A stretch of 64,000 bases of DNA from Thiotrichales bacterium (GTDB lineage: Bacteria > Pseudomonadota > Gammaproteobacteria > Francisellales > CACEW01): the NCBI GenBank assembly GCA_947476405.1, contig CANJQG010000002.1:1-64000 (forward strand). Reading direction: 5' to 3'. The notes beneath the pieces were generated by a model that saw nothing but the letters and a program-made list of their open reading frames with translations, did not search any database and was not told where the DNA came from. Made by a program: the position numbers and the translations under genes. Position 1 is the first letter of the stretch; the number at the start of each line of letters is the position of its first letter. Shown here one piece after another: positions 26,465 through 34,375 of the stretch.

Positions 26465-26477
26465 AAAAGTGGACCTT

Positions 26478-27326
26478 ATGAATTCTTTCAAAGCATTATT
26501 CTCACATAAAAATAAGCGCATAGCGAGCTCTTTCTGTCGATTCTGGGCTCAGGTCTGCACCGACTTTTATCATCAAAACGGAATGACACGCGCAGCCAGC
26601 CTGGCCTACACCATTTTGTTCGCTTTTGTTCCATTGATTATTATTATCATCAGCATGCTCAGCTACTTTACACTTTTTGATAATATCACAGAAGAAATTG
26701 AGGCTTTTGTTTTTTCAAACTTTGTACCCCATACGGGCAATATTGTCCTCTCTTATCTCATTGAATTTCAAGCTCAAGCCAAACAACTCCCCTGGATTAG
26801 CTTTGGATTTTTATTTTTTACCGCGATCATGTTACTGATTAACATGGAAACCCATTTGAATGAACTTTGGGGCCTTAAAAAACATCGTCATTACGGCCTT
26901 TCCATTTTAATTCACTGGGGCACTTTAATTATCGGTCCTATTTTATTATGTGTCAGCCTGATGATCAGCTCCTACCTCGTTTCAGCCAGTTTATTCACGC
27001 AGGATATTGCAGCACAGAGTTTAAAATTTGCACCATTTATCTGCTCTATCTTTGCCTATACTTTTTTATATCAGACCTTACCCAGCTGCAAAGTAAGATT
27101 CATCGACAGCCTCATTGGCGGATTATTTTCTGCCATTCTATTCGAAACAGCCAAAACCGGCTTTGTTTTTTACACCGAAATTTTTCGCGGTTATCAATTG
27201 CTTTACGGAGCGCTTGCAACCATTCCGCTCTTTTTACTCTGGCTATACTGCTGCGCCCTGACTTTTTTATTTGGCGGGCAAGTCGTTAATACATTAAGAA
27301 TAGATTATGAACACTTGACATCATAA
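26478..27326 (+). CDS. yihY: YihY/BrkB-family inner-membrane protein
   Basis: A six-span membrane protein of the YihY/virulence factor BrkB family (once misnamed RNase BN), of unproven transport role. The conserved N-terminal box with QNGMTRAASLAYTILFAFVPL leads into the first span; GGLFSAILFE and LLWLYCCALTFLFGGQV are typical of the C-terminal spans. The ATG at 26478 is chosen for similarity to the family start, with a GTGGA upstream; GTG at 26469 is an alternative. The 282-residue length is normal. Its promoter must lie inside wrbA coding sequence. Confidence 0.9.
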   Translation: MNSFKALFSHKNKRIASSFCRFWAQVCTDFYHQNGMTRAASLAYTILFAFVPLIIIIISMLSYFTLFDNITEEIEAFVFSNFVPHTGNIVLSYLIEFQAQAKQLPWISFGFLFFTAIMLLINMETHLNELWGLKKHRHYGLSILIHWGTLIIGPILLCVSLMISSYLVSASLFTQDIAAQSLKFAPFICSIFAYTFLYQTLPSCKVRFIDSLIGGLFSAILFETAKTGFVFYTEIFRGYQLLYGALATIPLFLLWLYCCALTFLFGGQVVNTLRIDYEHLTS

Positions 27327-27388
27327 AACAAACAGCTTAACATTCACTCCATTGCGGTTGCAATATCATCAAACCAATGGAGTACTTT

Positions 27389-27784
27389 ATGAAAAAAATG
27401 ATACAAAATGGCCTGGCACTGATCTTCGGGATTTCGCTCTCCAGCACTGCATTTGCTTACAATAACGCCAGCGTTGCGGTGGACAACCTCACAAATACAA
27501 ACCTATATTTATACTGCCAACTATCGAATAATACAAGATTTTATCAGAATCCAAATCAACAAAGCCATGATTTTAATATTCTGAAAAATGATTCTGATCC
27601 AATTGATATTTATATTGTGAATCAAGAACCTTTCGAAGGCCCCAACATGGTTTGTTACAATCACCAAAATCTGGATGATCAATTTAGTTATCGATTTGAT
27701 GGAGATGAGGAAACCGTTAAAGTCAGCGGGCATTTTCATTATGATCGCAGCTATCCAGGAAGCATTACTTTTGAATCTCACTGA
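27389..27784 (+). CDS. small exported protein, unknown
   Basis: The start is the ATG at 27389, which has GGAG seven bases upstream. The 131-residue product has a signal peptide (NGLALIFGISLSSTAFA, cleaved near residue 22). The mature part is rich in Asn, Asp and Tyr with two cysteines, suggesting a small disulfide-bonded periplasmic protein. No family is recognised. Its 3' end overlaps the following pilin-like gene by 14 bases in another frame, so the two are probably expressed together. Confidence 0.55.
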   Translation: MKKMIQNGLALIFGISLSSTAFAYNNASVAVDNLTNTNLYLYCQLSNNTRFYQNPNQQSHDFNILKNDSDPIDIYIVNQEPFEGPNMVCYNHQNLDDQFSYRFDGDEETVKVSGHFHYDRSYPGSITFESH

Positions 27785-28388
27785 ACTGCTTGTCGCCCTC
27801 ACCTTATCCAGCTTGATCATGATTTTACTGAGTCAAAATCTAAGCCTACTCTCGCTGGATAGCATGCGCTTTAAAGCTTCAACAGAGCATGAAGATGGTA
27901 CGCTCCTCGCCCTACTGCTTCTGCAACATCAATTGCAAAGCAGCCAGGTCAGTGAATGCGCACCCAGTGCAAGCACGCCTTATCGCCCCGTAGATCATGG
28001 CCTGAGCATTGATTCCCTGACGGACACCTTTTATGTCCAGGCTCGAGGAGACCGCGTAACGCTTCCGGCAAAATGGCTGAAGCAAAAAGATCCCGTGATT
28101 GTGATTGATGATTGTATCCAGACACAAGAAACAAAGCCGAGCGAACTACAATTTAAAATGGACCGCGCTAAAAACTTCCCACTGAGCCTCAGCCTGAAAG
28201 AAACAAAAACCTATATTTTAGCGCAATCACAACTGGTACTTTATAGTGGAACCCGCAAAGAGGGCATTTTATTTCGTCATATTGCTGACTTTAAATCAAT
28301 CTGGCTTCCCAACCAAACCCTAAATATTCGCATCACGCCCGAGGACAGCCATGCCCCCTTCTCCCTCACCTACCCCCGAACCCTCTGA
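27771..28388 (+). CDS. pilin-like protein (PilW-type), unusual N-terminus
   Basis: The N-terminal helix NLTELLVALTLSSLIMILLS matches the conserved hydrophobic segment of type IV pilins and pseudopilins. A TTG at 27771 preceded by AGGAAG at eight bases is the likely start. It places the invariant Glu at residue 5, exactly as in a mature pilin, so no leader with the usual Gly is present. Upstream in-frame starts read through the previous gene and offer no Gly at -1 either. The remaining ~170 residues are variable and contain a few Cys. The 205-residue length suits a PilW-like minor pilin, and a PilX-like gene follows with a 38-base overlap. Confidence 0.55.
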   Translation: MNLTELLVALTLSSLIMILLSQNLSLLSLDSMRFKASTEHEDGTLLALLLLQHQLQSSQVSECAPSASTPYRPVDHGLSIDSLTDTFYVQARGDRVTLPAKWLKQKDPVIVIDDCIQTQETKPSELQFKMDRAKNFPLSLSLKETKTYILAQSQLVLYSGTRKEGILFRHIADFKSIWLPNQTLNIRITPEDSHAPFSLTYPRTL

Positions 28389-28815
28389 ATCCGGATACAT
28401 CCTGATCCTCTGCATGATTTTTGTTATTTTGATCAGCCTCGCCTTTGCGTCTTTTATGCAAACATTGGAACACTATCAACGCTTAAATACCGAGTTTAAA
28501 ATGAATGCCCAAATTCTCGCCTTAGAACCCAGCTTGATGGCTGAAGCCCTCCAAGAAACGGAAACACAAAACAACAATCTCCATGACCCCACACCGAGCC
28601 CCATCCCTTCCCCCAATATGAAAACGCAAAAAAACGAAATGCATCTTCGCGCCATTCTCACAATAGACGGAAAAAAAATAAACATCTGGCAAGCCTGGTT
28701 TTTCATCCATGACCCCAGCCTCCCCATCACGCCTTTATTTGAAGCAAAAATCCGCTGCCCCGCTGAAACCAACGCCTGTCAAATCATCCACTGGCATCGG
28801 GCTTTGGAGGGATAA
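28351..28815 (+). CDS. PilX-like minor pilin protein
   Basis: A 154-residue protein with a Pro/Ser-rich N-terminus and then SGYILILCMIFVILISLA, resembling the PilX N-terminal region (a Gly followed by a hydrophobic helix that lacks Glu5 in many PilX proteins). The rest is hydrophilic with two cysteines near the C-terminus. GAGGA precedes the ATG. PilX proteins help initiate type IV pilus assembly. Here only a PilW-like partner is adjacent and no other pilus gene is visible, so the system is either completed elsewhere or degenerate. Confidence 0.5.
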   Translation: MPPSPSPTPEPSESGYILILCMIFVILISLAFASFMQTLEHYQRLNTEFKMNAQILALEPSLMAEALQETETQNNNLHDPTPSPIPSPNMKTQKNEMHLRAILTIDGKKINIWQAWFFIHDPSLPITPLFEAKIRCPAETNACQIIHWHRALEG

Positions 28816-28830
28816 CCATGCATTTTCATC

Positions 28831-28859
28831 TTGTCAAGAATGCAACACTCCTGTACAAT
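28831..28859 (+). promoter_or_regulatory. sigma-70 promoter of toxin-antitoxin operon
   Basis: TTGTCA (28831-28836) and TACAAT (28854-28859) are separated by exactly 17 bases. The transcription start would fall near 28866, inside the inverted repeat that follows. The placement fits autorepression of a toxin-antitoxin operon. Confidence 0.75.
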
Positions 28860-28884
28860 ACTCTTAATAGCACGATTAAGAGTA
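28859..28884. promoter_or_regulatory. candidate antitoxin operator palindrome
   Basis: TACTCTTAAT and ATTAAGAGTA are perfect 10-base inverted arms around AGCACG. The repeat overlaps the end of the -10 box and ends five bases before the antitoxin ATG. This is the usual position for the site bound by a dimeric antitoxin or toxin-antitoxin complex. Confidence 0.7.
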
Positions 28885-28889
28885 CTTTT

Positions 28890-29141
28890 ATGAATATAAT
28901 TACTGCAAATGACCTTAAATTACGTGGTGTCAGCCTCCTTCAAAAAGCCTTACAGGATGAAAAAGAAATCGGAATCAGCGTACGGGGACATGCGCAATTC
29001 ATCGTCATAAAAAAAGCCCATTATGATTACTTGCGTGAATGTGAAATTCTTGCTGCGCTTGCTGAAACTCAAGATGATCTCATCAATGGCCGCTTTGTCA
29101 CAGAATCCGTTGAAGCGCATATTAAACGGATCAAAACATGA
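28890..29141 (+). CDS. antitoxin, Phd/YefM-like
   Basis: An 83-residue protein starting MNIITANDLKLRGVSLL, the N-terminal pattern of Phd/YefM-fold antitoxins (strand, helix, strand with FIVIKKAHYDYLRE), which bind DNA with the N-terminal half and the toxin with the C-terminal half. The ATG at 28890 is chosen because it lies just after the promoter and operator; a longer frame begins upstream of the promoter and is rejected. The toxin ATG overlaps the stop by four bases. Confidence 0.82.
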   Translation: MNIITANDLKLRGVSLLQKALQDEKEIGISVRGHAQFIVIKKAHYDYLRECEILAALAETQDDLINGRFVTESVEAHIKRIKT

Positions 29142-29416
29142 GTTATCAAATTCTTTACTCTGACACCTACATCCGGCGAGTCAAAAAGTGCTTCCTCAAG
29201 CATCCCGACTTAGAAAAATCCTATCAAAAAATATTATGCCTGCTGGAAGAAAACCCAAATCACCCCTCACTCCGCCTACATGCTTTGCATGGGGGACTTC
29301 AAGGACTTTTCTCTATTTCAATTAACCTCAAATTTCGACTCACCTTACAAGTCTTAATTCAAAAAAACGCCCTGATTTTAATTGATATTGGCAGTCATGA
29401 TGAAGTATATCGATGA
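29138..29416 (+). CDS. RelE-superfamily toxin, YafQ-like
   Basis: A 92-residue RelE/ParE-fold toxin, probably a ribosome-dependent mRNA endonuclease. The family pattern is clear: YSDTYIRRVKKCFLKHPDL at the N-terminus, LHALHGGLQGLFSISIN in the middle and DIGSHDEVYR at the C-terminus, which resembles YafQ (GTHDEVY ending, catalytic His). Its ATG overlaps the antitoxin stop, so its synthesis is coupled to antitoxin translation. Confidence 0.85.
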   Translation: MSYQILYSDTYIRRVKKCFLKHPDLEKSYQKILCLLEENPNHPSLRLHALHGGLQGLFSISINLKFRLTLQVLIQKNALILIDIGSHDEVYR

Positions 29417-29471
29417 CGATTAGGTTCACTTACGATATAATGCCAGCACTTCTTTTTTAGGACCCATCATC

Positions 29472-30851
29472 ATGACCATTCGCACTCGCTTTGCACCCAG
29501 CCCAACCGGTTATTTACATGTCGGCGGCGCACGCACTGCGCTTTGTTCTTATTTGGCCGCTCGCCAAAACCAAGGCCAATTTATTTTACGCATTGAAGAT
29601 ACCGACTTAGAGCGCTCTACCCCTGAGGCCATTCAAGCGATTTTGGATGGAATGAACTGGATTGGATTGGATTATGATGAAGGCCCCTTCTATCAAACCA
29701 AGCGATTCCCTGAATATCTCTCCGCAGCGCAATGCCTGATTAAAGAAGATAAAGCCTATTACTGTGATTGCAGCAAAGCGCGTCTAGATGCGCTCCGTAC
29801 TTCACAACAAGAAAAGGGCGAAAAACCACAATACGATCGCCATTGTCAAAACCGCAATGATATTGATTTATCCAAACCTCATGTGATTCGCTTCAAAAAT
29901 CCGCAAGAAGGCCGCGTCAGTTGGAATGATTTGGTTAAAGGTGAAATCAGCTTTGCTAATACGGAACTAGATGACCTGATTATTGTCCGCAGCGATGGCG
30001 CGCCGACTTATAATTTCACCGTCGTCGTGGATGATTATGAAATGAAAATCACCCATGTTATTCGCGGGGATGATCATGTCAACAACACGCCTCGGCAAAT
30101 CAATATCCTGAAAGCGATGGGCGCCACATTACCACAATATGCGCACTTGCCCATGATTTTGGGTGAAGATGGCAAAAAGCTCTCCAAACGTCATGGCGCA
30201 GTCAGTGTCATGCAATATCATGAGGATGGCTACTTACCGCAAGCTCTGCTCAATTATTTGTTTAGACTTGGATTTTCGCATGGCGACCAAGAGATTTTCA
30301 CCCGCCAGGAAATGATGGACACCTTTCGCCTGGAAAAAGTCAGCGCTTCCGCCGCCGCATTTAATATCAGCAAACTCAACTGGCTCAACCAATACTACCT
30401 CAAAACCCTCCCTTTTGCAGAAGTCGAACAAAGCCTGCGTCATCAATTCAAACTCGCCAATGTGAACTCAGATCAAGGTCCAGCGCTATCCGACTTGGTT
30501 ACTTTAATGGCCGAACGCGTACACACTTTGAAAGAACTCGTCAGCGCCAGCCTTTATTTTTATACCGATGATTATCCACAAGACGCAGCCGCCCTTGAAA
30601 AACACCTCACCCCTGAAACCAAAGCGGCCTTGACGGCTCTCGCCACCGCCTTTGAAGCCTTGCCCGTCTTTGACAAAGAAAGCATTCACGCCGCCATGCA
30701 AGACACGGCCTCGCACCTTAATTTAGGCATGGGAAAAGTCGCCATGCCCTTACGCGTCGCCCTGACTGGCGGGACGCAGTCTCCCAGCATCGACGCCACC
30801 GCTGCTTTATTAGGCAAAGCCAAGACCTTGGCACGGTTAGCGCGAATCTAA
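29472..30851 (+). CDS. gltX: glutamyl-tRNA synthetase GltX (copy 1)
   Basis: A class I glutamyl-tRNA synthetase. The HIGH-type motif is in RFAPSPTGYLHVGGARTAL (residue 5 on), the KMSKS-type motif is KKLSKRHG near residue 237, and the C-terminal anticodon-binding domain follows. The 459 residues fit the family. A second, diverged gltX lies at 50237-51631. Two gltX genes are also known in Coxiella and some other gammaproteobacteria, where one may charge a subset of tRNA-Glu/Gln; which is which cannot be settled by eye. Confidence 0.96.
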   Translation: MTIRTRFAPSPTGYLHVGGARTALCSYLAARQNQGQFILRIEDTDLERSTPEAIQAILDGMNWIGLDYDEGPFYQTKRFPEYLSAAQCLIKEDKAYYCDCSKARLDALRTSQQEKGEKPQYDRHCQNRNDIDLSKPHVIRFKNPQEGRVSWNDLVKGEISFANTELDDLIIVRSDGAPTYNFTVVVDDYEMKITHVIRGDDHVNNTPRQINILKAMGATLPQYAHLPMILGEDGKKLSKRHGAVSVMQYHEDGYLPQALLNYLFRLGFSHGDQEIFTRQEMMDTFRLEKVSASAAAFNISKLNWLNQYYLKTLPFAEVEQSLRHQFKLANVNSDQGPALSDLVTLMAERVHTLKELVSASLYFYTDDYPQDAAALEKHLTPETKAALTALATAFEALPVFDKESIHAAMQDTASHLNLGMGKVAMPLRVALTGGTQSPSIDATAALLGKAKTLARLARI

Positions 30852-30869
30852 ATCGCGCTTCCAGCCAAA

Positions 30870-32360
30870 TTAAGGTTTCGGAACAGCTGAAGAAAACACA
30901 ATGGAAAGCTTGTGCTTTATCGCACCTATCCGTACAGAAAAGCTCTGCGCATCTCTACCAACACGCGCTTCTAAGCTTGGCGTCCGAAAACCCGTTTTGG
31001 TTGCCGTGATACGAGCCAAAAGACTTCTAGGCTTATCCACCTCTGAATCTTCCCGGGGATTAAGACCCTTAACCAAGTTATTTAACGCCCCCTTCAAAGC
31101 AAGATCCTCACTATTTGCAATGCCCTCTAATCTTTGAATCAATTCTGTTTTCAAGCCTTTTAAGCATTCTTTTGGATCAGCGGCACTCAAAGGAACACCC
31201 AAAGCTCTAGCGAGAGAAGCATTATTTCGGGCAAGCCCCCCCTCTTCTTTATAGGATGGCGCCCTAACTTCCAGAGCAGTCATTAATTTTGAATTGTCAA
31301 TAGTCATTTTAGAAAAAACCATAGCGGTTGAAGCTGTTGGAGCGGTGCCTGCTCCGGCTCCTCCCGCAGCAGAAAAAGAAGAAGCCTCTGGAACAGAGCG
31401 GAAAGCCTGCTGAATCTCCAAAGTATTCCTATAGTCTTCAGCGTTAAGCGTGAATCTATAATGCTCGAAAGCAATATTGGTTATGCAAAGAGGGGGGCCG
31501 CTTTTTTCCTCTTCAGTAAGAAGATTAGATCTGCATGCAAATTGCCCGTTAAAAATCTCCGTCGCGATTAATGATAATGCAGGCAATTCCGAAGAAGGAA
31601 TCCATAAAGCTTTTCGTCGGGCGCGCACCTCCGATGGGTCATCGTCTATGCGACTCGCCACCTGAGGTATGGCACCAGAAGTCAAATACTTTTCAATTTC
31701 ACCAGAGTTCAATCGGATATAATTTTCGCCGCTCTGGTCAACAGATACCAGCGCAGAATCAGGCAAGCTCCCCGTGCTCAAATACGCGGCCTGCTGATCT
31801 CCTGTCATAAAAAGACGCTTTTTTGAAAAGATCATCAGAGGCTGTTTGAATAGGTAAACAGCTGTGTCAATTTGAGGGGCCTCAGCCCATACCCCGCTTG
31901 TACGGTGATTCAATACATTCACACGGCCTACAAGCTGTGCAGCCTCACCTTCAGACTGCATACTCAATGTTGTATCGGCTATTTTGTTTCGGAAAGTATC
32001 ATTGAGCAAGCCCTTTAATTTTCTCAAATCTGATGAGAGCGCCACCCCCGAAAGAAAATCGCTTTGAGCGCGTGACGGATCCCTCCGTTCGTATGAAGGT
32101 TTAGTGAGATCAAAAGGCTTATTTAGAGCATTTTTTATTAAAACTTGCCTAATCTCTTCTGAATTAAAAACGTCCTCATGCCCCTCGCGATGAAACAATG
32201 TATCGCAGGCCTTACCAAACGCTACAGGACCCCCTATTTTTGGATAAAGATAAGCCAATCCGACCGCATAATAAAAACAATTCCCATCCGGAGGAACATC
32301 AAGCTCCTGAGCAGCATGGGGTAATTTTTGAGTATTGCGTTGTACAGTAGCGTGAGACAT
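30870..32360 (-). CDS. OTU-like cysteine protease, candidate effector
   Basis: The N-terminal third resembles the ovarian tumour (OTU) deubiquitinase fold. PPDGNCFYYAV places the nucleophile at Cys28 with Asp25. A region WAEAPQIDTAVYLFKQPLMI (about 158-177) matches the family's W-x-I-x-A-L-x-I pattern. At the position expected for the catalytic His (family form G-x-H-Y), the sequence is GENYIRL, with Asn213. The protein therefore lacks a recognisable catalytic His, or uses another. Residues 230-496 form an unrecognised helical, Ala/Ser-rich C-terminal part. There is no signal peptide. OTU proteins are used as Dot/Icm effectors in Legionella (Lot family), so translocation is plausible but inferred. 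Confidence 0.65.
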   Translation of the reverse strand: MSHATVQRNTQKLPHAAQELDVPPDGNCFYYAVGLAYLYPKIGGPVAFGKACDTLFHREGHEDVFNSEEIRQVLIKNALNKPFDLTKPSYERRDPSRAQSDFLSGVALSSDLRKLKGLLNDTFRNKIADTTLSMQSEGEAAQLVGRVNVLNHRTSGVWAEAPQIDTAVYLFKQPLMIFSKKRLFMTGDQQAAYLSTGSLPDSALVSVDQSGENYIRLNSGEIEKYLTSGAIPQVASRIDDDPSEVRARRKALWIPSSELPALSLIATEIFNGQFACRSNLLTEEEKSGPPLCITNIAFEHYRFTLNAEDYRNTLEIQQAFRSVPEASSFSAAGGAGAGTAPTASTAMVFSKMTIDNSKLMTALEVRAPSYKEEGGLARNNASLARALGVPLSAADPKECLKGLKTELIQRLEGIANSEDLALKGALNNLVKGLNPREDSEVDKPRSLLARITATKTGFRTPSLEARVGRDAQSFSVRIGAIKHKLSIVFSSAVPKP

Positions 32361-32509
32361 AAGCTTTTCCCTTGTTTATTTTTTATTATAATAATTTTAT
32401 TTTATCATATTTTTATGTTTTTAGAAAGCTATTTTTTTATTTAAGCATCTTGCCAAAAATCACTTTATGGAATAAAATACAGCATCATCCCTTATATTTA
32501 TTTTGCATT

Positions 32510-33190
32510 ATGATGACGAATATTTCAGGCTATCGCTTTGTTCACTTAAATCACTTAACGGAGTGGCAGGCTCAGTGTCAGGAAAAATGCCTGGAACTCA
32601 GCTTAAAAGGGACCGTGGTGTGGAGCACAGAAGGCGTGAATATCATGCTGGCGGGCGCTGAAAACCAGATTGCAGAATGGATCAATTGGGTGCAGCAGTT
32701 TCCTGAATTCTCTGACATCAGCTTTAAATTTAGCCTGTCTCAGACGATTCCATTCAAAAAAATGATGAATAAAATCAAAGCGGCACTGGTCCCGGGCGAC
32801 GTGGATCCATTGACACATCGCGCACCTGCTTTGGCACCATACGAACTCAAACACTGGTATGAATCCGGCAAGGACTTTATCATCATCGACACCCGCAATG
32901 AATATGAATTAGAAACGGGCCGTTTTGCAAATGCCCTCAATATCCACCTCAATGAATTCAAGGAATTTCCTGAAAAAATTGCAGCCTTGTCAGAGGAGTT
33001 GAAAGGCAAGCCTGTTGTGCTGTATTGCACAGGCGGCATTCGCTGTGAAAAAGCAGCCCCTCTGGCTGAATTGGCTGGCTTTCAAGAAGTCTATCAATTG
33101 GAAGGCGGGATTTTAAATTATTTTAAAGAATGCGGTCACGATTTTTATGAAGGGGATTGCTTTGTTTTTGACGAACGACGCAGCCTCTAA
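32510..33190 (+). CDS. trhO: tRNA uridine hydroxylase TrhO (rhodanese-like)
   Basis: TrhO (YceA) hydroxylates uridine 34 of certain tRNAs, the first step to 5-carboxymethoxy or methoxyuridine. The N-terminal acylphosphatase-like domain contains LSLKGTVVWSTEGVNIMLAG. The rhodanese domain carries the loop YCTGGIRCEKAAPL with the active Cys at residue 173, and the ending GHDFYEGDCFVFDER is characteristic. The ATG at 32510 begins MMTNISGYRFV, typical of the family; the long upstream extension is AT-rich and not protein-like. At 226 residues it is a short form that stops right after the FDER motif. Confidence 0.9.
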   Translation: MMTNISGYRFVHLNHLTEWQAQCQEKCLELSLKGTVVWSTEGVNIMLAGAENQIAEWINWVQQFPEFSDISFKFSLSQTIPFKKMMNKIKAALVPGDVDPLTHRAPALAPYELKHWYESGKDFIIIDTRNEYELETGRFANALNIHLNEFKEFPEKIAALSEELKGKPVVLYCTGGIRCEKAAPLAELAGFQEVYQLEGGILNYFKECGHDFYEGDCFVFDERRSL

Positions 33191-33196
33191 GCCCTA

Positions 33197-34375
33197 ATGA
33201 AAAAACCCATCTACCTCGATTATGCCGCGACCACACCGATGTGTCTGCCGGCACTGGAAGCCCTGTACCAATGCCTGGGCGCGAAAGCCGCTTTTGGAAA
33301 TCCCCACTCTACGACCCATCTTTATGGCTTTGAGGCGAAACAAATCGTTGAGGAAAGCGCTGAATTACTGGCGTCACTGATTCACGCACAGCCACAGGAA
33401 TTGATCTGGACCTCAGGCGCGACGGAGTCCAACAACCTTGCCATTCAAGGAGCCGCGCAATTTTATGCGCCCAAAGGGCGTCATCTCATCACCTGTGCGA
33501 CAGAACATCATGCGGTTTTAGATGTATTTAGGGCCCTGGAAAAACAAGGTTTTTCAATCAGCATTCTTCCCGTTGACGCATCGGGATTGATTGACTTAAA
33601 TCAGCTTCAAGCCAGCCTTACCCCCGAAACAAGCTTGGTTTCGATCATGATGGTCAATAATGAATTAGGCACAATTCAACCGATGGACAAGATCGCGGAA
33701 ATCGTCAAAGCCAATGGCAGCCTACTGCATGTAGACGCCGCACAGGCATTGGGAAAATTACCCATTGACCTCACCCATTTAGCAGTGGACATGATGTCTT
33801 TTTCTGGGCATAAAGTATATGGCCCAAAAGGAATCGGGGCCTTGTATGTGCGCTCCAACCCCAAAGTGCATCTACAGCCTTTATGGCATGGGGGCGGTCA
33901 GCAATGGGGTCTGCGCCCGGGAACCGAAGCACCCGGTCTCATTAGTGCATTTGCCAAAGCGGCGCAATTCTGTATTGAAAATCAGGACACGCATATCCTG
34001 CATGTTCAACAACTGCATACGCTTTTTTGTCAGCATTTACAATCGATTCCAGGCGTCCGCTTTAATACGGATATCGCTCATGCCGTGCCGCATATTGTCA
34101 ATGTCTGTTTCGAAAAAATAGACAGCGAGACTTTTTTACTTGCACTACAAGATGAAATTGCGATTTCTCAAGGCTCTGCTTGCGCCTCGGGCACGACGAA
34201 CGTGTCGCATGTTTTGAAAGCAATCGGCCTGAAACATTTACAAGCCGATCGGAGTTTTCGTTTTTCTTTCAGTCACTTGACTACTTTATCAGACCTAATT
34301 CACGTAAACGCTCTTGTAAATAAGCATCTGCAATATAGCGATCCGAAAGGCGTACATCATTGCGAGGATGAATAA
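33197..34375 (+). CDS. cysteine desulfurase (NifS/IscS-like)
   Basis: A PLP-dependent class V aminotransferase that takes sulfur from cysteine. The N-terminus YLDYAATTP, the site ATEHHAVL, the PLP Lys in SFSGHKVYGPKG (about residue 203) and the mobile-loop Cys in GSACASG (about 328) identify the family. The short loop around the Cys resembles the IscS/NifS group. It follows trhO by six bases, and no Fe-S scaffold gene is adjacent, so it may supply sulfur for tRNA thiolation or serve as a second desulfurase. Its last ~95 bases overlap the convergent oxygenase gene. Confidence 0.92.
   Translation: MKKPIYLDYAATTPMCLPALEALYQCLGAKAAFGNPHSTTHLYGFEAKQIVEESAELLASLIHAQPQELIWTSGATESNNLAIQGAAQFYAPKGRHLITCATEHHAVLDVFRALEKQGFSISILPVDASGLIDLNQLQASLTPETSLVSIMMVNNELGTIQPMDKIAEIVKANGSLLHVDAAQALGKLPIDLTHLAVDMMSFSGHKVYGPKGIGALYVRSNPKVHLQPLWHGGGQQWGLRPGTEAPGLISAFAKAAQFCIENQDTHILHVQQLHTLFCQHLQSIPGVRFNTDIAHAVPHIVNVCFEKIDSETFLLALQDEIAISQGSACASGTTNVSHVLKAIGLKHLQADRSFRFSFSHLTTLSDLIHVNALVNKHLQYSDPKGVHHCEDE

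Noticed and set aside
27675..27770. Upstream start giving the pilin-like protein a leader
   Set aside because: It reads through the previous gene out of frame and still offers no Gly before the hydrophobic helix.
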